A DNA stretch of 64,000 nt from Duganella zoogloeoides (GCF_034479515.1 NZ_CP140152.1:3782001-3846000); one strand, 5' to 3'; shown: positions 18,159 to 27,179, counted from the stretch's first letter. Numbers and translations are program-made. Notes: generated by a model not told the origin, from the letters alone.

Positions 18159-18832
18159 TACGCGTCTCCTTCGAACACGGCTGCGCCGCGCGGCAGGCTG
18201 CGGAACACGTCGCCGTACAGGCCATACATCCTCCGCGCGACATGCAGCACCGCGTCGCGGTCGTCCTGGCGCGCGAGCCGGTTGACCAGCGCCTCGAAAA
18301 AGGCCACGTGTTCGAGGTCGAGGCTGCCGTGCGAATTGAGGTAGCTGAACGCCTCCGGCGGCAGTGCCAGCGCGCTGCGCATGGTGTCGGCGGCGTGGGT
18401 GGCCAGCGCCGTGCTGGTGCCTTCGAGTACGTGCACCATGCCGAGGAAACCGACCGGGTTGCGGCGGTCGACCTGGTGGTAGGCGTAAGCGACCATCAGC
18501 TCGGTGCTGGCGTGCGGCTGGCTGTGGCGCACGGCGTCGGCATCGCCGCCGCAGGCGGCAATATCGGACAGGATCCATTCCTGGTGCCCCACTTCCTCCT
18601 CGATGTATTCGGCCATTGCCTCGCGCAGCCACTCGTGGCTGGCGTCGAGGCGGCTGCCGCACGCCATCAGCAGCGGCACCGTGTGGCGCACGTGGTGGTA
18701 GGCCTGGGTGAGGAAGGCGATGTACTGGCCCTTGGTGACCTGCCCGCGCAGCGCATCCTGGATGATCGGGATGGAAAACAGCTGCTGGCGTTCGAGGTCG
18801 GACTGCGCTTTCAGGGTGTCGAAGAAGTTCAT
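18158..18832 (-). CDS. Haem-oxygenase-like diiron oxidase (TenA/HDO superfamily)
   Basis: 224 residues, all-helical, in the iron-containing redox enzyme group of the TenA/haem-oxygenase fold. Candidate metal ligands are E80-x2-H83 (EEVGH), E137 (VLEG), and H168-x3-D172-x2-H175 (HGSLDLEH), a spacing matching HDO enzymes such as UndA and SznF. The first-helix ligand, usually Glu, may be His46 or His47 here. Such enzymes perform oxidative decarboxylation, N-oxygenation or fragmentation on carboxylate or amine substrates. The start overlaps the ligase stop (ATGA). The reaction is not predictable. Confidence 0.82.
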   Translation of the reverse strand: MNFFDTLKAQSDLERQQLFSIPIIQDALRGQVTKGQYIAFLTQAYHHVRHTVPLLMACGSRLDASHEWLREAMAEYIEEEVGHQEWILSDIAACGGDADAVRHSQPHASTELMVAYAYHQVDRRNPVGFLGMVHVLEGTSTALATHAADTMRSALALPPEAFSYLNSHGSLDLEHVAFFEALVNRLARQDDRDAVLHVARRMYGLYGDVFRSLPRGAAVFEGDA

Positions 18833-20322
18833 GCAATGTGCTCCAGGTTGTCGTACAGCGCGGCGATGTCGGTCGCGTAATGGCGGGCAATGGCGGCGCG
18901 GCGCGGCCGGCCGTTGGCGGTGGACAGGCCGGTGGCCGGGCCCCACGGCGGCACCACGCGCCAGCGCCGCACCTGCGCGTAATCGGGCAGGTCGCGGTTG
19001 GCCAGCGCCACCGCTGCTGCCAGCTGCTCCGGCGTCAGCGCGGCGCTGACGGGCACCACCAGCGCCGCCAGGTAAGGCATAGCGTCCCCCACCACCACGA
19101 CCGCAGCGAACGCGCCGCTGCCCAGCAGGGCAGATTCCGGCCACTCGGGCGAGACATTGCGCCCGAACCCGGTGATCAGCACATCCTTCTTGCGGCCGTC
19201 GATGTGCAGGAAGCCGTCGGCGTCGAGGTGGCCCAGGTCGCCGGTGGCGAGCCAGGTGCCGACAGCGGCGGCCGGTGCCTGGCCGAGGTAATGGCCGGCA
19301 CGCCCGCCCACCTCGATCTCGCCGTCAGCGGCAATGCGCACCGGGCGGTGCGGCAGCGGCCGGCCGACACTGCCCACCCGCTCGCTGCCGGGCAGGTTCA
19401 GTGCCACCACCGAGCAGCACTCGGACAGGCCATAGCCTTCGAAGACCGGGATGCCGCGCGCACGGGCCGCCTGCAACAGTCGCGGCGGCATGCGGGCGCC
19501 GCCCACGGCGACAAAGCGCAGGCTGGCCAGGCGCGGATCGTGGTCGGCGGTGACCGCCACCAGCGCCTGCAGCATCTGCGGCAGCACGATGATGCTCTGC
19601 GCCTGGTAGCGCGCAATGGCCGCCAGGCAGCGCTGCGGATCGAACTGGCTGGCGCCGGACAGCCCGGTCTCGGCCAGCGGCGGGCAGATCACGGTGGCGC
19701 CGCTGAGCAGCGCCGTGTACGGCCCGGCGATGTTTTCAAGCAGCACGCTGAACGGCAGCAGGCACAGGTGGCGGTGCAGTTGCAGTCCGGCCAGCCCGTG
19801 CTGGAGTGCGGCAGCCAGTTGCCACTGCTGGTCTGCATCGAGGCACACGCCCTTGGGGCTGGACGTGGTGCCGGACGTGAACGTGATTTTTTGCGTGGCG
19901 CCCAACGCCGCGCCGCCGGCCCTGGTGGCCGCCTCGTACAGGCCCAGCGGCCCCGTCAGCAGCGATTGCGCGCCGAAGCCGAGTGCGGCGGCCTGTTCCG
20001 GCAATGCGCACAGCAGCGCCGTGCAGCCGCTCTCCATCAGCACGTGGTGCCATTGCGCCGGTGTGAAGAACAGCGGTAGCGGCACCAGCGTCACGCCCAG
20101 CTGCTGAGTGGCCAGGTCGGCCACCAGCCACCCGGGGCCGTTGTCGGCCAGGATGGCCACCGGGGCGTCGGGCCAGCGGCGGGCCGCCAGCGCGGCGCAC
20201 ACCTGGGCGACCCGGGCGCGCACCTGGTCGGCATCAAGCGCGGTGACGCCGTCGGTCAGCACCGGCACGCCGGGGGCGTACGCATCAAGCAAGTTGTCCA
20301 TAGCCGTATCGAATATCGCCAT
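18829..20322 (-). CDS. AMP-forming acyl-CoA synthetase-like (ANL) ligase
   Basis: 497 residues. ANL core motifs are present: P-loop TSGTTSSPKG (149-158), YGLSE (297-301), TGDLG (360-364) and GRKKD (376-380). The C-terminal position expected to hold the catalytic lysine reads TANGRPRR (468-475), with Arg472 in place of Lys. It should activate a carboxylic acid as an acyl-adenylate. Start at 20322 follows AAGGTGA and overlaps the upstream gene by 38 bases; the stop overlaps the diiron oxidase start. Confidence 0.87.
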   Translation of the reverse strand: MAIFDTAMDNLLDAYAPGVPVLTDGVTALDADQVRARVAQVCAALAARRWPDAPVAILADNGPGWLVADLATQQLGVTLVPLPLFFTPAQWHHVLMESGCTALLCALPEQAAALGFGAQSLLTGPLGLYEAATRAGGAALGATQKITFTSGTTSSPKGVCLDADQQWQLAAALQHGLAGLQLHRHLCLLPFSVLLENIAGPYTALLSGATVICPPLAETGLSGASQFDPQRCLAAIARYQAQSIIVLPQMLQALVAVTADHDPRLASLRFVAVGGARMPPRLLQAARARGIPVFEGYGLSECCSVVALNLPGSERVGSVGRPLPHRPVRIAADGEIEVGGRAGHYLGQAPAAAVGTWLATGDLGHLDADGFLHIDGRKKDVLITGFGRNVSPEWPESALLGSGAFAAVVVVGDAMPYLAALVVPVSAALTPEQLAAAVALANRDLPDYAQVRRWRVVPPWGPATGLSTANGRPRRAAIARHYATDIAALYDNLEHIA

Positions 20323-20908
20323 ACATCACCTTGGGTTGGGTTTCATAATAATTGCCCCAGCGCCGGCCGGTATCGGCCAGGCGCGCGGGGTCCGCCACCG
20401 CCAGCACCTGGGGCTGGAGTCGCAGTCGGGTAAAGGAATTGAGCAGGCTGACCGTGGCCGTAAAGGCCACCCAGCGCAGGCCGAGCTGGTGCAACAGGCG
20501 CGTGGTGCTGACGATCAGCGCGCGCGCCGCACCGGGATGGACGGCAGCCAGATTGCCGACTTCGACGATCTCGGCGCGCGCCACCGGGTCCGCCATGCGC
20601 GCGCCCAGCGCCGCTTCGAGCGGGTGATCGAGATACTGTTCCAGGAACATCGGACCGGCTGCGGCCAGCGTATAGCCGAGCGCGGCCATCCAGCGCCCCT
20701 GCTCGTCGCGGCAACCGAGCAGCACGTCGCAAAAATGGCTGATCTCCGCACCGTAAGAATCGAAAAAGGCATGCGCGATGAACGCTTCCAGTTCGAGCCG
20801 CCCGGGCTGGCCACGGACGAAGGTCTCGACCTGGAACTGCGGCGGGGTTGCCGGCGCCGTGCGCGGCGTGGCGGCAGGTGCATAAGATTTGGCAAGAACA
20901 TCTGGCAT
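20285..20908 (-). CDS. Thermostable haemolysin family protein (GNAT-like)
   Basis: 207 residues matching the family named after Vibrio delta-VPH thermostable haemolysin: the core EIVEVGNLAAVHPGAAR, then TATVSLLNSFTRLRLQP and a late YYETQPKVMYG. I recall the family as GNAT-like, resembling acyl-homoserine-lactone synthase-type acyltransferases. No signal peptide or membrane helix is visible, so a pore-forming role is doubtful. First gene of the seven-gene run. With an adenylating ligase downstream, an acyl-transfer role is a reasonable inference. Confidence 0.78.
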   Translation of the reverse strand: MPDVLAKSYAPAATPRTAPATPPQFQVETFVRGQPGRLELEAFIAHAFFDSYGAEISHFCDVLLGCRDEQGRWMAALGYTLAAAGPMFLEQYLDHPLEAALGARMADPVARAEIVEVGNLAAVHPGAARALIVSTTRLLHQLGLRWVAFTATVSLLNSFTRLRLQPQVLAVADPARLADTGRRWGNYYETQPKVMYGDIRYGYGQLA

Positions 20909-20982
20909 GGCATTATTCTCAACGTTATTGTTGCGTTGGAATAACTCTATCCGGGGAACATTATCCCCAGATTAACCGGCCG
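20909..20982 (-). promoter_or_regulatory. Probable promoter region of the haemolysin-family operon
   Basis: The 74-bp gap between arsB and the haemolysin-family gene must hold the operon's promoter, or transcription reads in from arsB. It contains the dyad GGGGA-N6-TCCCC at 20953-20968, a possible operator or weak terminator of arsB. No clear -35/-10 pair stands out. Confidence 0.35.
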
Positions 20983-22263
20983 TCAGGACAGCCGCGCTGC
21001 CAGCGCCGCCAGGGTAAGCACGAGGACCGGCACGGTCAGCACAACGCCGACGCGCACGTAGTAGCCCCACGAGATGCGGATGTCCTTGCTGGCGAGGACG
21101 TGCAGCCACAGCAGCGTGGCCAGGCTGCCGATGGGCGTCATTTTCGGCCCCAGGTCGCTGCCGATCACGTTGGCATAGATCATGGCCTCGCGCACGGCGC
21201 CCTGGGTGGCGGTGGCGTCGATCGACAGCGCGCCTACCAGCACCGTGGGCATATTGTTCATCACCGACGACAGTAGCGCGGTCAGGATGCCGGTGCCGAA
21301 CGCCGCGCCCCACACGCCGTAGGCGGCGCACCAGTCGAGCGCAGCGGTCAGACAGGCCGTCAGCCCCGCGTTGCGCAGGCCATAGACGACCAGGTACATC
21401 CCCAGCGAGAACACCACCACCTGCCACGGTGCGCTGGCCAGCACGGCGCGCGTGGCAATGTGCGGGCCGCGCGCGGCCACTGCCAGCAGCACCGCCGCGC
21501 CGCCGGCCGCCACCGCGCTGATCGGCACGCCGAGCGGCTCGAGCCAGAAAAAGCCCACCAGCAGCAGCGCCAGCACCGACCAGCCGGCGTTGAACGTGGC
21601 GCGGTCGCGGATCGCGGTGCGCGGCACGCGCAATGACGCCACGTCGTAAGTGGCTGGAATATCGCGCCGGAAGAACCACAGCAACGCGCCCAGCGTGGCC
21701 GTCACCGACACCAGGTTGACCGGCGCCATGACGGCAGCGTAGCGCGCAAAGCCGATGTCGAAATAATCGGCCGAGACAATGTTGACCAGGTTGGACACCA
21801 CCAGCGGCAAGCTGGCGGTATCGGCGATGAAGCCGGCCGCCATCACGAATGCCAGCGTGGCTTGCGCCGAAAACTTCAGCGCGCGCAGCATGGCAATGAC
21901 GATGGGCGTGAGGATCAGCGCCGCGCCGTCGTTGGCGAACAGCGCAGCCACGGCAGCGCCCAGCAGCACCAGCAGCACGAACAGGCGCGTGCCGCTGCCC
22001 TGCCCCCACCGCGCCACGTGCAGCGCCGCCCACTCGAACAGGCCGGCCCGGTCGAGCAGCAGGCTGATGATGATCACCGCGACAAAGGTGCCGGTGGCGT
22101 TCCAGACGATATGCCACACGACCGGGATATCGCTGGCATCGATCACTCCGGCCAGCAAGGCAGCGGCGGCGCCGGCAGCGGCGCTCCAGCCGATACCGAG
22201 CCCGCGCGGCTGCCAGATCACCAGGGTCAAGGTGACAAGAAAAATCAGCACGGCAATGAGCAT
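20983..22263 (-). CDS. arsB: Arsenite efflux permease ArsB
   Basis: 426 residues, close to E. coli ArsB (429), with about 12 hydrophobic helices and family segments [13 protein letters not shown] and [19 protein letters not shown]. It exports arsenite or antimonite across the inner membrane, driven by proton motive force. ATG at 22263; a longer in-frame start at 22338 lies inside arsC and is unlikely. Last gene of arsRCB. No arsA is seen, so it should act as a secondary carrier. Confidence 0.92.
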   Translation of the reverse strand: MLIAVLIFLVTLTLVIWQPRGLGIGWSAAAGAAAALLAGVIDASDIPVVWHIVWNATGTFVAVIIISLLLDRAGLFEWAALHVARWGQGSGTRLFVLLVLLGAAVAALFANDGAALILTPIVIAMLRALKFSAQATLAFVMAAGFIADTASLPLVVSNLVNIVSADYFDIGFARYAAVMAPVNLVSVTATLGALLWFFRRDIPATYDVASLRVPRTAIRDRATFNAGWSVLALLLVGFFWLEPLGVPISAVAAGGAAVLLAVAARGPHIATRAVLASAPWQVVVFSLGMYLVVYGLRNAGLTACLTAALDWCAAYGVWGAAFGTGILTALLSSVMNNMPTVLVGALSIDATATQGAVREAMIYANVIGSDLGPKMTPIGSLATLLWLHVLASKDIRISWGYYVRVGVVLTVPVLVLTLAALAARLS

Positions 22264-22276
22264 GGTGTTTCCCGTG

Positions 22277-22774
22277 TCAGTTGCGCTGCAAGGCGCCGAT
22301 GGTGTCCAGCGCCGCCTTGAGCGCAGCGCGGTCACCAAGCAGCTGCGCCAGCGGCAATGCCAGGAAAGCTTCGATGCGGGCGCGGATCAGGCGGTAAGCG
22401 TGGTCGAACGCGGTGTCGATCTGCGCTGGCGTGCCCACCACGTGGCTGGGATCGTCCACGCCCCAGTGTGCGCGCACGACCGGCCCGAGGTAGGCCGGGC
22501 AGGTTTCGCCGGCGGCGCTGCCGCACACGGTGATGACGATATCAGGCGTGACGTCGAGGTCATGCCACGATTTGCTGTAATAGCCGTCGGTGGATATGCC
22601 CCTGGCGTGCAGCAGCGCGACCGCGTGCGGATGCAACTGGCCGGCCGGCTGGCTGCCGGCGCTGAGCGCCCGCCACCCCGCTGGCGCCAGGTGGTTGAAA
22701 ATCGCCTCCGACAGCACCGAGCGGCACGAGTTGCCGGTGCAGAGGAACAGAATGTGGCAGGGTTTATTTTGCAC
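22277..22774 (-). CDS. arsC: Arsenate reductase, low-molecular-weight phosphatase type
   Basis: 165 residues with the P-loop CTGNSCRS (Cys12, Cys17) and a later cysteine pair (Cys84, Cys92) that fits the thioredoxin-coupled triple-cysteine mechanism of the S. aureus pI258-type enzymes. Reduces arsenate to arsenite for export by ArsB. Overlaps arsR by 11 bases and is followed by arsB after 13 bases. Confidence 0.92.
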   Translation of the reverse strand: MQNKPCHILFLCTGNSCRSVLSEAIFNHLAPAGWRALSAGSQPAGQLHPHAVALLHARGISTDGYYSKSWHDLDVTPDIVITVCGSAAGETCPAYLGPVVRAHWGVDDPSHVVGTPAQIDTAFDHAYRLIRARIEAFLALPLAQLLGDRAALKAALDTIGALQRN

Positions 22775-23108
22775 GTGTCTTCTCCGGGATGCTGGCGGTG
22801 GCGCAGGCGGCCGGCCCGCACGGCGCGCCGCCGCAGCAGTTTTCGGTGAGGTAGCCGATCAGGCCATTCATCACGGCCACGTCGGCCGCGTAGATCACGA
22901 AGCGGCCCTCGCTGCGCGACGTGATCAGGCCGGCGTGCACGAGCTCCTTCAGGTGGAACGACAGCGACGATGGCGCAATGTCGAGCTGTTCGGCGATCTT
23001 GCTGGCGGCCATGCCATCGGGGCCGACTTGCACCAGCAACCGGAAAATCGCCAGCCGGCTTTCCTGGGCGATGGCCGACAGCGCGGCGAGAACTTGCCTG
23101 GTTTCCAT
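22764..23108 (-). CDS. arsR: ArsR-family arsenic-responsive repressor
   Basis: 114 residues from ATG 23108 (ATG 23129 also possible). Winged HTH with recognition segment IAPSSLSFHLKELVHAG. The C-terminal cysteines C91, C92, C97 and C102 resemble the C-terminal As(III) site known from Acidithiobacillus ArsR rather than the CVC site in the recognition helix of E. coli ArsR. Repressor of arsRCB. Confidence 0.9.
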   Translation of the reverse strand: METRQVLAALSAIAQESRLAIFRLLVQVGPDGMAASKIAEQLDIAPSSLSFHLKELVHAGLITSRSEGRFVIYAADVAVMNGLIGYLTENCCGGAPCGPAACATASIPEKTRAK

Positions 23109-23129
23109 GGCTTTACTTTCATAGTTCAA

Positions 23130-23181
23130 CGATAGTCAAAGTATTTTACCTGCAAAACCTACGACAATTCAACAACTATCG
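23130..23181. promoter_or_regulatory. Candidate ars operator (CGATAGT...ACTATCG)
   Basis: CGATAGT at 23130-23136 and ACTATCG at 23175-23181 are inverted copies flanking an AT-rich stretch just upstream of arsR. TTCAA motifs typical of ArsR half-sites lie next to both arms. Location and dyad suggest the ars promoter/operator. Confidence 0.4.
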
Positions 23182-23245
23182 AAATGACTCAATTCGCACC
23201 ACGCGGCGCGAAAGATCGAGGCGCAAGCCGCCCGAGGCATTGGAT

Positions 23246-23288
23246 GTGAGCGCGCTGCCGGTCACGCCCGAGCCGGCAGCACGCTCAC
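23246..23288. terminator. Hairpin at the 3' end of the PepSY gene
   Basis: A 16-bp stem with one mismatch (23246-23261 paired to 23273-23288) and an 11-base loop overlaps the PepSY stop codon. There is no T-tract. It probably ends or stabilises the TonB/PepSY transcript before the ars promoter. Confidence 0.45.
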
Positions 23289-24877
23289 GCCATGCGCCGC
23301 AATCGTCGCGCCGCGATCACGACTGCCGTGGCGCTCAGCAGCAAGCCGCCCGCGCTCAGCGCGATCAGCACCGCGATGCGCGCCGCGCCATGCACTGGCG
23401 ACAGCCACGCCGGCACGTCCCAGCTGTGCAAAAAATTGAACAGCCAGCGCCCTATCCGCTGGGTACTGTCGATGCTCAGCGCCACCTGGCCGGTGGCCGC
23501 GTCGAGATACACCCAGGTATGCCCCGGATCGTCGAACACCACGCGCAAGGCCGGCAGGCGCCGCTCGTTGCCGCCGTACATGGAGGCGTCGCCGCGCTGG
23601 TAGTAATACGCGTCGGCCTTCGTCACCAGCTCGAACGCACTGACCGGGTAAGGCAGCAGCTTGCGCGCGACCGCCTCCAGACGCGCCGGCTCCCACTGCT
23701 TGGTCACCGTCAGTCCGTCGCCGCAGATTGCGGAGATGCGCGTGTCGCACTGCTTCGTCACCGTCAGTCCGTCGTCGCAAGTTATCCCGATTTGCGTGTC
23801 GCACTGCTTCGCCGTGGTCAGTCCGTGACCGCCGGCCACAACGATGCGCGTATCGTTGTGGCCATCGCGCGCCACGATGAACGGGGCGCCACCGAGCACG
23901 CGCCATTCCAGTTCGCGCGGCGCAAACGACTGCGCGTGCAACAGCGCCAGCACTTGCACCACCGGCTGCGTCAGGCGCACGCTGGCCGGCGCGCCGCCCT
24001 GCATGGCTGCCGCATCGGGCTTTGCTCCCCGCGCATTGAACACACCCAGCGGATTCATCGACATCAGGCCGCTGAACATCCAGGTGCACAGCACCAGTCC
24101 GAAGCCAAGCCCCAGCACGTGATGCCAGCGCATGGCGAACTCGCGGTACGGCGTGCGCGCGCCGCTTTTGTAGCGGCCCTTGAACCGCCAGCGTTGCACG
24201 CCGTTCACCATCCCCGTCACGGCCGACAGCACGCCCACGGCGGACAGGCCGATCAGGGTCCAGGTCCACACCGGATCGGTGTTCTGTTGGCGCAGCATGT
24301 ACAGCCAGTGCAGCCAGGCGCCGGCGAAGTTCCAGTACCGCTCGGCGCGCGGGGCATCAAGCATCACCTGCCCCGTTGCCGACGACACGTACACGCGCGT
24401 GGCCGCGTCGTCATCAAGTTCCACCACGTGCAGCGGCCGGTGCGGGTTCAGTCCGCGCGAGTGGGTCCAGCGGTCTTCCTCCACCAGGCCCGCGTAACGG
24501 GCCGGCGCGCCAGGCTTGAACATGCGTGCCGCCGTCACCGCCGCCTGCGCATCGGGCTTCGGCGCAAGCGCGCCGGTCGCAGCATCCACCTGCGTGGTGC
24601 GGCCATCCTGCTCCAGCAGCTGGTAATGCGCACGGCCGGCGATCGAGGTCAGCGTGATGGCTTGCACCGCAGCCGGGTGATGGCTGCGCGCCAGCGCCTG
24701 CGCCGGTTCGATGCAGCAGTCGGCGGCCAGCAGCGGCAAGGCGGCCAGCCGTTCGGCGGGCGTGAGCTTGGGATAGCCGACGAACAGCATCACCATGCCG
24801 CTGACGAACCATAGCGCCATCAGTGCGCACATGGCGATCCCCGTCCAGCGATGGATCAGGTACAGGATGCGGCGCAT
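23285..24877 (-). CDS. PepSY-associated TM-helix membrane protein with internal repeat
   Basis: 530 residues: an N-terminal TM (LIHRWTGIAMCALMALWFVSG), periplasmic PepSY segments, a paired TM region around 185-225, another near 255-280, and a C-terminal TM. The HRWTG and HVLGLGFGLVL elements are those of iron-regulated PepSY_TM proteins linked to ferric-siderophore reduction or metal uptake. It follows the TonB receptor after 12 bases, so they are co-transcribed. Three 18-residue repeats rich in Cys sit in the second periplasmic part. Substrate unknown. Confidence 0.85.
   Translation of the reverse strand: MRRILYLIHRWTGIAMCALMALWFVSGMVMLFVGYPKLTPAERLAALPLLAADCCIEPAQALARSHHPAAVQAITLTSIAGRAHYQLLEQDGRTTQVDAATGALAPKPDAQAAVTAARMFKPGAPARYAGLVEEDRWTHSRGLNPHRPLHVVELDDDAATRVYVSSATGQVMLDAPRAERYWNFAGAWLHWLYMLRQQNTDPVWTWTLIGLSAVGVLSAVTGMVNGVQRWRFKGRYKSGARTPYREFAMRWHHVLGLGFGLVLCTWMFSGLMSMNPLGVFNARGAKPDAAAMQGGAPASVRLTQPVVQVLALLHAQSFAPRELEWRVLGGAPFIVARDGHNDTRIVVAGGHGLTTAKQCDTQIGITCDDGLTVTKQCDTRISAICGDGLTVTKQWEPARLEAVARKLLPYPVSAFELVTKADAYYYQRGDASMYGGNERRLPALRVVFDDPGHTWVYLDAATGQVALSIDSTQRIGRWLFNFLHSWDVPAWLSPVHGAARIAVLIALSAGGLLLSATAVVIAARRLRRMA
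23693..23854. repeat. Three tandem 54-bp in-frame repeats inside the PepSY gene
   Basis: Units are 23693-23746, 23747-23800 and 23801-23854. Each encodes 18 residues of the form DT(R/Q)I...GLT(V/T)(T/A)KQ(C/W). Units one and two are nearly identical at their ends at the DNA level; the third is more diverged. The repeat adds four cysteines to the protein. Confidence 0.9.
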
Positions 24878-24889
24878 TGCCCGTCTCCG

Positions 24890-27067
24890 TCAGAAGCGGT
24901 GGTCGACGACCAGGTCTGCGCGCCGGTCCTGGCCGTAGAACCACTGGGTGGGCGTGTAATACGCCGTGGTGAAATAGCGCCGGTCGAACAGATTGGCTAC
25001 CCGCAGCGATACGCTGGTGGCGCCGGAGACCTTCCAGCGCAGCGTCGCATCGGTCACCGCGTACGACGGCAGCTTGAGCGTATTGGCATTGTCCGCATTG
25101 CGCTCGCCCACGTAGCGCAGGCCGGCGCTGGCGGTCCAGCCGCGCGCCAGTTCGTGGTGCAGCCACAGGTTGGCCAGGCGCTGCGGCACGTCCGGCGGCG
25201 TATTGCCGGCCCGCGAGACCAGCACGCCGCCAGAGGCTTCGCTGAAGTCCGCGAAACGCGCGCGCAGCAGCGTGGCATTCGCCTCCACGCGCCAGCCGGG
25301 AAGCAAAGCCGCCATCACCGTGGCCTCCACGCCGCGCGACGTGCGCTCGCCCACTTGCAGGCTGCGGCTCGGATTGGCGGGGTCGCGCGTGAGCAGGTTG
25401 TTCTTGGTGATGTCGTACACGGCCAGCGTCCATTCGGCGGTATTGGCCGCAAAGGCCTGCTTGACGCCCACTTCCACCTGGCGGCCGGTGGCGTTCTTGA
25501 ACGCGCTATTGGCGGCCGACAGGAAGAACAGCGAACTGATCGGATCGGCAGCCTTGGCCACCTGGCCATACAGCGCCAGCGACGGCGTGGCCTGGTACAC
25601 CGTGCCCAGACGCCAGCCGACGTTGCTGAAGGTTTTATCGTAAGCGAGGCGGTCGGCCACCAGGTCGGTGCGGCGCACGCTGGCGTGGTCGTAGCGCACG
25701 CCCGCCAGCAGCGACCACTGGCCGGTCAATGCCAGCCGGTTTTCGGCAAACACCGCGTACTGGCGCGCCTTGCTGGCATAGCGCGGAATGGTCGGCACCG
25801 GGCTGGCGAACCAGCCAGGGTCCGGGTGGTACGGATCGACCGGGGTGGCGTCGCCAACGTAGGTGTTGTTGGTGTGTTTGAACGCGCTGGAATTGATGTC
25901 GAAGCCGAGGGCGAAGCGGTTGTCCAGCCCCAGTAATTGCCCCTTGAAGGCGGCGTCGGTGGTGTTGCCGGTCTGCGACTGGTCGTGATAGATCTCGGTG
26001 GCGTCGGAGCGGTCGATCAGGCCGGTGGCGGTGTTGTAGGCATACGCTTCGACATCGCGCCAGTGGCGGCTGCTGTCGATGTTGTAGAAGCGGCTGCGCA
26101 TGGTCGTGCTGTCGTTCGGGGTCCAGTTCAACAAAGCGTCAAGCCAGCGGTCGTCGTACTGCATCACGCTGTCGGCGACGTTGTAGTTCTTCGTTGCCAG
26201 CGCCGGATCGGGCTTGCCGTTCACCAGTGGCGTGCCGAAATATTGCATCGGTTCCTGCCGGCCCCGGGCCGCGCTCAGACGCACGTTGAGGCGGGGCGAG
26301 ATGTCGAGCCGCAGCGCGCCGGAGACGGCACGGTTGCTGTACCGCCCCCGGTCCACCCAGCCGTCCGACCGGTCGGTGCTGGCGTCGAAGCGGTACGACC
26401 AGCGTTCGTCAAGGGCGCCGCCGCTGCCGATGGCAAGGCGGCGGCTGTGCTCGGTGCCAAAGCCTGCCTGCACGTCGGTCTCGATGGCGCCGCGCGTGGG
26501 CTGCTTCGGCACCACGTTGATCACCGCGCCGATGGCGCCGTCGCCGTAGATCACGGACGCCGGCCCGCGCAGCACTTCCACGCGCTCGATGGCCCAGGTA
26601 TCGAACGGGAACGTCAGCCCGGCGCCACCGTACTGGCGCATGCCGTCGTACAGGCGCATGACCGACAAGGTGTCGGTAAAGCCGCGCGCGGCCACCGACG
26701 AGCCGCCATTGCCCGGATGCGGCATGGCGCTCACGCCCGGTGCGCGGGTGATGGCATCGACCAGGCTGCGGTCGCCGCGCTGCTCGAGCTGCTGGCGGGT
26801 GATGGCGTCCACGCTGGCCGGGGTGTCGAAGCGGGACAGGTCGAGGTTGGAGCCGGTGCCGGCGGCAGTATGGAGGCCACCGCTGTCGTCGCGGGCGGTG
26901 ATGACGACGGTGGGCAAGGTGCTGTCTCCGCTGGCACCGTCCGCTGCGGCAGCGGGAGCGGCAATGGCGGAGTACCACGGCAGGGCCAGCGCGCCGCAGG
27001 CAAGCATGGTGACAACGGTGGCGCGAGCCACGGAAAAATGGTAATGAGTCTGGATGAGAGTGGGCAT
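24890..27067 (-). CDS. TonB-dependent outer-membrane receptor (siderophore type)
   Basis: 725 residues from ATG 27067, with a signal peptide ending near AIAAPAAA, a plug domain (TPASVDAITRQQLEQRG, APGVSAMPHPGNGG) and a 22-strand barrel ending in an aromatic residue (DHRF). It imports a metal chelate using TonB energy. DUF2946 lies upstream and the PepSY protein 12 bases downstream, which fits metal-siderophore or copper-related uptake. No clear TonB-box or signalling extension is seen. Ligand unknown. Confidence 0.9.
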   Translation of the reverse strand: MPTLIQTHYHFSVARATVVTMLACGALALPWYSAIAAPAAAADGASGDSTLPTVVITARDDSGGLHTAAGTGSNLDLSRFDTPASVDAITRQQLEQRGDRSLVDAITRAPGVSAMPHPGNGGSSVAARGFTDTLSVMRLYDGMRQYGGAGLTFPFDTWAIERVEVLRGPASVIYGDGAIGAVINVVPKQPTRGAIETDVQAGFGTEHSRRLAIGSGGALDERWSYRFDASTDRSDGWVDRGRYSNRAVSGALRLDISPRLNVRLSAARGRQEPMQYFGTPLVNGKPDPALATKNYNVADSVMQYDDRWLDALLNWTPNDSTTMRSRFYNIDSSRHWRDVEAYAYNTATGLIDRSDATEIYHDQSQTGNTTDAAFKGQLLGLDNRFALGFDINSSAFKHTNNTYVGDATPVDPYHPDPGWFASPVPTIPRYASKARQYAVFAENRLALTGQWSLLAGVRYDHASVRRTDLVADRLAYDKTFSNVGWRLGTVYQATPSLALYGQVAKAADPISSLFFLSAANSAFKNATGRQVEVGVKQAFAANTAEWTLAVYDITKNNLLTRDPANPSRSLQVGERTSRGVEATVMAALLPGWRVEANATLLRARFADFSEASGGVLVSRAGNTPPDVPQRLANLWLHHELARGWTASAGLRYVGERNADNANTLKLPSYAVTDATLRWKVSGATSVSLRVANLFDRRYFTTAYYTPTQWFYGQDRRADLVVDHRF

Positions 27068-27179
27068 GGAAAGTGTGCGTGGTAGCGATACCGATACGCG
27101 CAAAAATATCCTGGCCGCCATGGGCGGACCTCGGCCAGGGCGCCGGTACGGCGTCCCCTGGAACAGGCAATGCGGGATA

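Noticed and set aside
20285..20908. Idea that the first operon gene encodes a pore-forming toxin
   Set aside because: The family name says haemolysin, but there is no signal peptide or membrane segment, and the neighbours are biosynthetic.
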